NCBI GenBank assembly: GCA_031279895.1
Contig: JAITHR010000187.1
Span: 1-14,650, forward strand
Direction of reading: 5' to 3'
Length of the DNA stretch: 14,650 nucleotides
From: Spirochaetaceae bacterium
GTDB lineage: Bacteria; Spirochaetota; Spirochaetia; Treponematales; Breznakiellaceae
In this document: positions 14,649 to 14,650 of the stretch, piece after piece
How the letters are laid out: every line of letters starts with the position of its first letter
Numbering within the stretch: the first letter of the stretch is position 1
Made by a program: the position numbers and the translations under genes
The notes under the pieces: model-generated
The model's database searches: none
The model's input: only the letters and a program-made list of their open reading frames with translations
What the model was told of the DNA's origin: nothing

Positions 14649-14650
14649 TT

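Noticed and set aside
1..14650. Transposase, integrase or RAYT gene for the repeats
   Set aside because: None of the supported proteins belongs to such a family; if one exists it is outside the window.

Overview
The window most likely comes from a spirochaete of the gut Treponema type. The gene content fits: an N-terminal cyclophilin fused to a C-terminal FKBP, a tig-clpP-clpX-lon chaperone/protease operon, an ApbE-type flavin transferase and a very long TPR protein. The dispersed GC-rich repeats also resemble, from memory, repeats in termite-gut treponemes. The assignment rests on family resemblance, not on a search.

Layout. Positions 1-89 hold a 12-bp-stem hairpin. Positions 90-1266 are a satellite of about 56 units of exactly 21 bp, with a single 22-bp unit. 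Positions 1267-1742 have no convincing gene, but carry three A-tracts spaced exactly 11 bp, a near-consensus sigma-70 promoter on the + strand and a 7-bp tandem repeat. Positions 1743-2529 are two and a half tandem copies of a composite repeat block full of hairpins. A minus-strand gene (2530-3405) encodes a coiled-coil protein with a PD-(D/E)XK nuclease-like domain. A short divergent intergenic region built from the same repeats separates it from a + strand gene for an exported cyclophilin-FKBP fusion (3585-4640). That gene converges on a compact minus-strand operon reading tig, clpP, clpX, lon, apbE (11348 down to 4671), in which neighbouring genes overlap or lie 3-6 nt apart. Upstream of it, with its own promoter and a terminator in between, is a minus-strand gene for an 858-residue protein with about 22 TPR repeats (14148-11572). 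Positions 14222-14650 return to the dispersed repeats, inverted relative to the left side. The last bases repeat, inverted, a 15-bp motif from the first 50 bases.

Function. The operon is a protein quality-control unit: a ribosome-bound chaperone, the ClpXP protease and the Lon protease. An exported flavin transferase is attached at its end. The neighbouring secreted double prolyl isomerase would serve folding outside the cytoplasm. The accessory interest lies in the repeats. A 13-base hairpin with a GGA loop occurs 11 times, and its stem changes in a compensated way between CCGTC/GACGG and CAGCC/GGCTG. It lies outside the coding sequences, close to the ends of the nuclease, isomerase and TPR genes. 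I see no RNA genes, CRISPR array or transposase.
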